Shown here: positions 6,629 through 10,980 of the stretch, piece after piece
Layout: the number at the start of each line of letters is the position of its first letter
Position numbering within the stretch: position 1 is the stretch's first letter
Origin: Bradyrhizobium sp.
GTDB taxonomy: Bacteria; Pseudomonadota; Alphaproteobacteria; Rhizobiales; Xanthobacteraceae
Direction of reading: 5' to 3'
Assembly (NCBI GenBank): GCA_028290305.1
Contig: JAQGKC010000149.1
Location: forward strand, 1-10,980
DNA: 10,980 nt
Made by a program: the position numbers and the translations under genes
The notes under the pieces: generated by a model
What the model was told of the DNA's origin: nothing
Databases searched by the model: none
The model's input: the letters and a program-made list of their open reading frames with translations, nothing else

Positions 6629-7578
6629 GCCTTGCTCCGTTGCAGGAAACCCAACAGCCCGCGCGGGAAGAACAGGACCACCAGAACAAACAGCAGTCCG
6701 ACGAACGACATCCAATTGACGGTGATGCTGGACAGATAATCCTGCAGCACCACGAACACGGCGGCGCCGAGCAACGGACCCCAGAAACTGCGCATCCCGC
6801 CCATCACGGCCATCATGACGAAATCGCCCGACTGGCTGTAATGCAGCCCCCGCGGGTCGGCGAAATTATTGACCAGGGCATAGAGCGCGCCGGCAAATCC
6901 CATGAAGAAGCAGGACAAGGTGAAGGCGATCCAGATGTGGCGCTCGACGGGGATGCCGAGGAAGCGCGAGCGGCGCTCGTTTTCGCGGATCGCGATCATG
7001 GTGCGGCCGAACGGCGAGCGCAGGATAAATCCCATGGCGCCGACCGCGAGCGCGAAACAGAACAGCACGAAGTAATAGAAGTTGTTGGCGTCGGAGAGGA
7101 TATCGAGCTTGAACGCGCCGAAATCGATCGGCTGGCGCGAGAAGCCGCGCAAGCCGTCGTCGCCACCGGTCAGCGAGCTCCACTGAAAGGCGATGTAGTA
7201 GAATACCTGGCCGAAAGCGATCGTCACCATGGCGAAATAGACGCCGCGCCGGCGCACGATCAGCGTTCCCAGGATCGCGCCGCAAAGGCCGCCCAGCAGC
7301 ATTCCCAGGATCAACGCCAGCGGCGTGCTGAGCGCCACGAATTTCAATGCCAAACCCGCGCCATAGGCGCCGAGCCCGAAATAGGCGGCGTGGCCGAACG
7401 ACAGCACGCCGGTAAATCCGAGCAGGAAATTCAGCGACATCGCCGCCAGTCCTAGCACCAGCACGCGGGTCGCAAGCGCGGTATAGCCGCCGAGCGGCAC
7501 CATCCAATAGGGCGCGAGCAGCAGGACTGCCCAGATCGCGGCCAGTGCGACCAGCTTGCGGGTTTGCTCGGCACTCAA
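6625..7578 (-). CDS. livM: Branched-chain amino acid-type ABC transporter permease LivM
   Basis: This 317-residue inner-membrane permease has about nine hydrophobic segments. Family hallmarks are LLGFTGVLSFGHAAYFGLGA (52-71), LTGGDDGLRG (136-145), the cytoplasmic coupling segment from SPFGRTMIAIREN to RFLGI (188-209), and the C-terminal MAVMGGMRSFWGP region (256-268). With LivH it forms the translocation channel. The start appears to be TTG at 7578, overlapping the livH stop as TTGA. No ATG is available nearby in this frame, and AAGGA lies about eight bases upstream. A TTG start fits translation by ribosomes finishing livH. The next ATPase gene overlaps its stop. Confidence 0.94.
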   Translation of the reverse strand: MSAEQTRKLVALAAIWAVLLLAPYWMVPLGGYTALATRVLVLGLAAMSLNFLLGFTGVLSFGHAAYFGLGAYGAGLALKFVALSTPLALILGMLLGGLCGAILGTLIVRRRGVYFAMVTIAFGQVFYYIAFQWSSLTGGDDGLRGFSRQPIDFGAFKLDILSDANNFYYFVLFCFALAVGAMGFILRSPFGRTMIAIRENERRSRFLGIPVERHIWIAFTLSCFFMGFAGALYALVNNFADPRGLHYSQSGDFVMMAVMGGMRSFWGPLLGAAVFVVLQDYLSSITVNWMSFVGLLFVLVVLFFPRGLLGFLQRSKA

Positions 7579-8444
7579 CTCATCATTCCTTCTTCGCCGA
7601 ACAATCCGCGCGGGCGGATGAGAAGAATCACCGCCATCATGACGTAAATCACCGCCTCGCTGGCGGCGGGGAAGAACACCGCCGTCAATCCCGAGGCCAC
7701 CCCGATCAGCAAGCCGCCGGCCAGCGTTCCCGGCAGGCTGCCGATACCGCCGACGATGATGGCGATGAAGCTCGGCATCAACAGGCCGGTCCCCATGGTC
7801 GGTTCGAGGCCGAGTTGTCCCGCGGCGAGTACGCCGGAGAGACCGGCGAGAAAGATGCCGACCGCGAAATTCAGCGACCGCAGCATCTGCACATTGATCC
7901 CCAGCGCCGCGACGGTCTCGAGATCGAGCGTACCGGCCCGGATGCGAATGCCGAGGCGGGTGTAGCGCAGCAGCAAGAACAACAGCGCCACCGCGATCAC
8001 CACCACGGCCACCATGAACAGGCGATAGCCGGTGATGAAGAACAATTGATTGCTCAATGGCTGCGCCAGAAAGGCGGGGATGGTGACCGGCTTGCCTTGC
8101 GGACCGAAGATAAATCGCGTGCCATCCTCGATCATGAACGCCAGACCGAAGGTCAGGAGCAGGCTGTAGAGCGGATCGCGTCCATAGAGCGGCCGGATCA
8201 GCACGCGCTCGACGACGAGCCCGACGATGGCGGTCAATGGCGGCGCCAGCAGCAGCGCGCCCCAGAAGCCGATATAGGGCGTGATCGTATAGGCGATGTA
8301 GCCGCCGATGACGAGAAACCCGCCATGGGCGAAATTGATGACGTTGCTCAAGTTCAGAATGAGCGACAGGCCGAGCGCCATCAGCACATAGAAGGCGCCG
8401 ATGATGAGCCCGTTGGTGACGTTAAATAGAAGCAGTTGCCACAT
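7575..8444 (-). CDS. livH: Branched-chain amino acid-type ABC transporter permease LivH
   Basis: This 289-residue inner-membrane permease is the LivM partner. Diagnostic segments are NLSNVINFAHGGFLVIGGY (31-49), the coupling loop TRLGIRIRA to ETVAALGIN (162-184) and IAIIVGGIGSLPGTLAGG (227-244), among roughly eight hydrophobic helices. ATG 8444 has only a weak upstream site (GGTGA). It is the first gene of the tightly overlapping H-M-G-F block, lying 79 nt after the binding-protein gene with a hairpin in between, which may set its level below that of the binding protein. The family handles branched-chain amino acids, amides or aromatic acids; the substrate here is not determinable. Confidence 0.94.
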   Translation of the reverse strand: MWQLLLFNVTNGLIIGAFYVLMALGLSLILNLSNVINFAHGGFLVIGGYIAYTITPYIGFWGALLLAPPLTAIVGLVVERVLIRPLYGRDPLYSLLLTFGLAFMIEDGTRFIFGPQGKPVTIPAFLAQPLSNQLFFITGYRLFMVAVVVIAVALLFLLLRYTRLGIRIRAGTLDLETVAALGINVQMLRSLNFAVGIFLAGLSGVLAAGQLGLEPTMGTGLLMPSFIAIIVGGIGSLPGTLAGGLLIGVASGLTAVFFPAASEAVIYVMMAVILLIRPRGLFGEEGMMS

Positions 8445-8473
8445 AATTCACCGATCAAAACCCATGCGTCTCG

Positions 8474-8497
8474 TCCGGGAGGCTGACGCCTCCCGGA
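8474..8497 (-). promoter_or_regulatory. Intercistronic hairpin between binding-protein gene and livH
   Basis: A perfect 10-bp inverted repeat (8474-8483 with 8488-8497, loop of 4) lies 26 nt past the binding-protein stop on the minus strand. No U-tract follows directly (the nearest T-run is about 14 nt on), so complete termination is unlikely. By analogy with other importer operons, it may protect the upstream mRNA from 3' decay or attenuate read-through, giving more binding protein than permease. That role is inferred. Confidence 0.6.
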
Positions 8498-8523
8498 TCT
8501 CCAAGGAAACAGCGGACTTCATG

Positions 8524-9786
8524 CTAGGACGGCCACTGCACGTTGCAGCCGGTTTCACCGACGGCAGGCGCGGTCTTGTCGCCGGGGACGATCTCGTCGA
8601 CGCGGAACAGATCTTCCGCATCGTCCTTGCCCTTCGACTGCGCCTCGCCGACGAAGGACGACGTCATCAATTGATGATCGCCCTTGCGGTAATAGACCTT
8701 GTTCGGCTGCAGCTTGATGTCGTCGGGCAGCTCGAAATTCTCTAGCGCGGCGGCAAGCTTGACCGCATCGGTTACCTTCTCCTGGTTCGCGATCAGGGCA
8801 AAGGTCATGGCCGAGGTGTAGCCGAACCAGTGCCGGGCGGTCGGAACATTGCCGTTGTTGACCTTGCGGATATCGGCGGTGAATTTTTCGACGCCGGCAA
8901 TGCCGGGCTGCTTCCAATACCATTCGAACATCCAGACGCCGATCCGCGCTTCCGGCGGCAACGCGGCGAGCGATTCCAGCTCTTGCTGCGTTCCCGCGAC
9001 ATGGATCTGCTTGTCGAGGCCGAACTGCACCACCTGCTTGAGGCAGTTGATCATGTCCGAGCCCTGCACCAGGAGGATCAGCACGTCCGGATTGGCGGCG
9101 CGCGCCTTGATCAGATAGGCGGAAAAATCGGTGGTGCCGAGCGGCGTCAGTTCGTTGCCGGTCACGGTTCCGCCGAGCTTCTTCAGATCGTCGGTGCAGG
9201 CGTCATACAGCGTATGGCCGAAGGCGTAATCGGGCGTGATGAAATGCCATTTCTTGCCGTACTTGGAAAACAGCACGCTGGAGACCGAATTGGCTTCCAT
9301 CCGCGTGGTATTGCAGACGCGGAACACATTCCACTTGCAATCCTTGCCGGTGATCGAATCGGTGTGACCGCCAGACACGATGTGCAGGATTTTCTTCTCG
9401 GCGGTCACTTGCGCTATTGCGGCGGCGATGCCGGAATTGACGTCGCCGATCATGAAATTGACCTGGTCGCGCTCGATCAGCTTGCGCGCCTTTTGCACGC
9501 CGGTGCCGACGTCGTTGGCGGAATCTTCCACCAACAGCTCGACCTGGCGGCCGAGAATGCCGCCCTTGGCATTCATCTGCGCCACTGCGAGCTTGGCGCC
9601 CATCACCTCATTGCCGGCCGGTGCGGCGTAAACGCCGGTGAGCGGATCGACCATGCCCATCCGGATCGGCGTCTCGCCGCGCGCCTGGATGATGAAGGGC
9701 GAAGCCATCTGGAAGGCACCGAGCGCGGCGGCGCCTTTGATCAGGGTGCGGCGATCAAGTTTCGGATTGAAAATGTGCGATGTCAT
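8524..9786 (-). CDS. ABC transporter substrate-binding protein (HAAT/LivK-type), TAT-like signal
   Basis: This 420-residue periplasmic binding protein has type I fold. The N-terminus has a twin-arginine-like motif DRRTLIKG (11-18), then a hydrophobic stretch to about 34 and probable cleavage near QARG (34-37). The mature part starts IRMGMVDPLTGVYA and has the family's GIAAAIAQVT, HIVSGGHTD and TPDYAFGH segments. Cys150 and Cys158, also found in the neighbouring paralog, could form a disulfide; a third shared cysteine is in the C-terminal TGCNVQWP (412-419). ATG 9786 has GAGGA close upstream; the stop is TAG. It directly precedes livHMGF and would feed that importer. The ligand is not identifiable; the product is often annotated generically as a branched-chain amino acid or amide binding protein. 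Confidence 0.93.
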   Translation of the reverse strand: MTSHIFNPKLDRRTLIKGAAALGAFQMASPFIIQARGETPIRMGMVDPLTGVYAAPAGNEVMGAKLAVAQMNAKGGILGRQVELLVEDSANDVGTGVQKARKLIERDQVNFMIGDVNSGIAAAIAQVTAEKKILHIVSGGHTDSITGKDCKWNVFRVCNTTRMEANSVSSVLFSKYGKKWHFITPDYAFGHTLYDACTDDLKKLGGTVTGNELTPLGTTDFSAYLIKARAANPDVLILLVQGSDMINCLKQVVQFGLDKQIHVAGTQQELESLAALPPEARIGVWMFEWYWKQPGIAGVEKFTADIRKVNNGNVPTARHWFGYTSAMTFALIANQEKVTDAVKLAAALENFELPDDIKLQPNKVYYRKGDHQLMTSSFVGEAQSKGKDDAEDLFRVDEIVPGDKTAPAVGETGCNVQWPS

Positions 9787-9844
9787 GAAGTCCTCTCCCG
9801 TTTAGCGGCGTTTCTTCTTGAAATGGCGTTTTGTAGGAAAATAC

Positions 9845-9878
9845 CGCTGCGCCGCCTATCGAAGCAGCTGGCGCAGCG
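9845..9878. repeat. GC-rich 9-bp inverted repeat
   Basis: CGCTGCGCC (9845-9853) pairs perfectly with GGCGCAGCG (9870-9878) across a 16-nt loop. It is one part of the palindrome-rich gap between the two binding-protein genes. It could form a hairpin in the leader of the downstream gene; no further evidence of function is visible. Confidence 0.45.
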
Positions 9879-9880
9879 TC

Positions 9881-9921
9881 TGGAGCGGGATGACCTTTCT
9901 TCGAATTGTCATCCCGCTCCA
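9881..9921. repeat. 14-bp inverted repeat (GGAGCGGGATGAC hairpin)
   Basis: TGGAGCGGGATGAC (9881-9894) is perfectly complementary to 9908-9921, with a 13-nt loop. On the + strand it runs directly into TCTTTTTG and so resembles an intrinsic terminator, but no + strand gene precedes it. On the - strand it lies between two co-directional genes and has no U-tract. It is most likely another dispersed palindromic element. Confidence 0.6.
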
Positions 9922-10043
9922 TCTTTTTGTTTGAGCATGATCTCCTTCGGAAAACCGGTACCCACTTTTCCGGATCATGCTCTTCTTTTTGTTTGAGCAT
10001 GATCTCCTTCGGAAAACCGGTACCAGTTTTCCGGATGATGCTC
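9922..10043. repeat. Tandem pair of GAGCATGATC palindromic repeats
   Basis: Two copies of a palindromic unit sit head to tail with a 62-bp period. The 41-bp block 9922-9962 is repeated exactly at 9984-10024. Each palindrome (9933-9982 and 9995-10043) has a 10-bp outer stem GAGCATGATC/GATCATGCTC (one mismatch in the second copy), an unpaired TCCTT, a 7-bp inner stem CGGAAAA/TTTTCCG and a loop containing GGTACC. I recall this unit as an abundant intergenic repeat of Bradyrhizobium-like genomes. The first - strand copy starts 7 nt after the upstream gene's stop, so it would form its mRNA 3' stem. Confidence 0.85.
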
Positions 10044-10050
10044 CATGGTC

Positions 10051-10980
10051 TCAAGCGGGCCACTGAATCTTGCAGCCGGTGTCTTCGGCCGGTCCGGCGG
10101 CTTTTTCGCCGGGCACCGGGTTCTTCACCGTGAACATGTTGTCCGGATCGCCCTGCGGCGGGTGCGCCTCGCCGACGAACACCGTGCTCATCAATTCGTG
10201 GTCGCCGGCGCGATAGGACGGCGCCCCCGGCTGCAAGGCGACCTCCGGCGGCAGCTTGAATCCCGACAGCGCGCGCGCCAGCTTCGGCGCATCCAGCGTT
10301 TTCTCCTGGTTCGCGATCAGCGCCAGCGTCTGTACCGAGGCATAACCGAACCAGTTGCGCGCGGTGGCGGCGGCGCCGGTGATCTTCTTGATCGAAGCGT
10401 TGAATTCCGCGACATGCGGTACGCCGGGCTGGTCCCACCACCATTCCATGGTCCACCATCCGACCCGCGCGCCATCGGGCACCGCGCGGATGCTCTCCAG
10501 TTCGAACAGTGTACCGCCGACCGCCATCTGCTTGTCGAGGCCGAACTGGACGAATTGCTTGAGGCTCGAGACCTGGTCGCCGCCGCCCATCACGTTGATC
10601 AGCACCTGCGGCTCGTAAGCCCTGGCCTGGATCAAATAGGCGGAATAGTCAGCCGTGCCCAAGGGCACGAGCGCGCCGGAGGACGCTCCGCCGGCCGCCT
10701 TCAGCAGCTTTTCGAACCCGGCCTGCACCGAGTGGCCATAGGCGTAGTCGGGCGTCAGGAAGTACCATTTCTTGCCGAATTTCTCCATCAGCGTGGTGGC
10801 GATGGCGTTGGCGTCCATTGTGGTGGAATTGCAGACCCTGAAGACGTTCCAGGAGCAGTTCGCGCCGGTGATCGGATCGGTGTGGCCTCCCGAGACGATG
10901 TGCAGCACCTTCTTTTCGCTGGTGACCTGCGCCATCGCGATCGCGATACCGGAATTCACGTCGCCGATGATGAAACTCAC
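10051..10980 (-). CDS. ABC transporter substrate-binding protein, paralog (5' end outside window)
   Basis: These 310 codons (309 residues plus the stop) are the C-terminal part of a second HAAT-type periplasmic binding protein. The frame runs off the right edge, so the signal peptide and about 110 residues are missing. It aligns along its whole length with the downstream paralog: FIIGDVNSGIA, LHIVSGGHTD, the cysteine pair NCSWNVFRVC (spacing of eight, as in the paralog), TPDYAYGH, VQFGLDKQ, ARNWFGYAS and the C-terminal TGCKIQWP are shared, with well over half of the early residues identical by eye. It probably belongs to the same transport operon and offers a second ligand specificity to the LivHMGF importer; that pairing is inferred from position. 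The stop is TGA at 10053-10051. Confidence 0.92.
   Translation of the reverse strand: MSFIIGDVNSGIAIAMAQVTSEKKVLHIVSGGHTDPITGANCSWNVFRVCNSTTMDANAIATTLMEKFGKKWYFLTPDYAYGHSVQAGFEKLLKAAGGASSGALVPLGTADYSAYLIQARAYEPQVLINVMGGGDQVSSLKQFVQFGLDKQMAVGGTLFELESIRAVPDGARVGWWTMEWWWDQPGVPHVAEFNASIKKITGAAATARNWFGYASVQTLALIANQEKTLDAPKLARALSGFKLPPEVALQPGAPSYRAGDHELMSTVFVGEAHPPQGDPDNMFTVKNPVPGEKAAGPAEDTGCKIQWPA

Noticed and set aside
5993..8429. Series of + strand open frames (about 250-295 codons) opposite livG, livM and livH
   Set aside because: They have no ribosome binding pattern, carry low-complexity Gln/His/Arg/Glu content, and mirror the codon structure of secure transporter genes on the other strand.
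8830..9996. Long + strand open frame opposite the binding-protein gene (388 codons)
   Set aside because: It is antisense to a well-supported gene. Its composition (many His, Arg, Asp, Gly) is what the complement of high-GC codons yields, and it has no recognisable domain.
9922..10043. CRISPR array
   Set aside because: There are only two copies, the repeat itself is a long palindrome, the 'spacer' would be about 21 bp, and no cas gene is nearby.

Overview
The window looks like chromosomal DNA from an alphaproteobacterium of the Bradyrhizobium/Rhodopseudomonas type (Nitrobacteraceae). The grounds are the high-GC coding style, a typical branched-chain amino acid (HAAT/Liv) transporter operon with TAT-like binding proteins, and two kinds of intergenic palindrome of a type I recall as common in that group. 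The genus call is inference; no rRNA or other phylogenetic marker is present.

Left part, + strand (1-3233): a cytoplasmic sulfite-oxidase-fold molybdoenzyme; a REP/REPIN-like inverted repeat with a 44-bp perfect palindrome; a fused alpha/beta-hydrolase/OsmC protein with a very strong ribosome binding site; and a membrane fatty acid desaturase. The desaturase keeps all its histidine boxes. Its last codons carry a net 10-nt loss, so the frame runs past the old stop into the next gene.

Middle (about 3095-4984): a GNAT acetyltransferase (+) and a convergent, secreted TPR-repeat protein (-), both less GC-rich by eye than their surroundings. On the far side of this pair, at 4985-5089, lies a second, intact copy of the desaturase 3' end, including its stop codon. 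The pair is therefore bracketed by about 105-bp imperfect direct repeats. This is best read as an insertion or rearrangement at the desaturase 3' end, or as the remnant of a tandem desaturase pair.

Right part, - strand (5160-10980): a transport operon read right to left. It has two paralogous periplasmic substrate-binding proteins (the distal one cut by the window edge), then permeases LivH and LivM and ATPases LivG and LivF. The four membrane and ATPase genes overlap by 4 nt at each junction (TTGA, ATGA, ATGA), so translation is probably coupled. A 10-bp hairpin separates the binding-protein gene from livH, and the gap between the two binding-protein genes holds a mosaic of palindromic repeats. 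The binding proteins would capture a ligand, probably an amino acid or amide, in the periplasm and deliver it to the LivHM-GF importer; the substrate cannot be read from sequence.

I found no RNA gene, CRISPR array, transposase or integrase, and no clearly new multi-gene system. The most informative anomaly is the duplicated and frameshifted desaturase 3' end around the GNAT/TPR pair.
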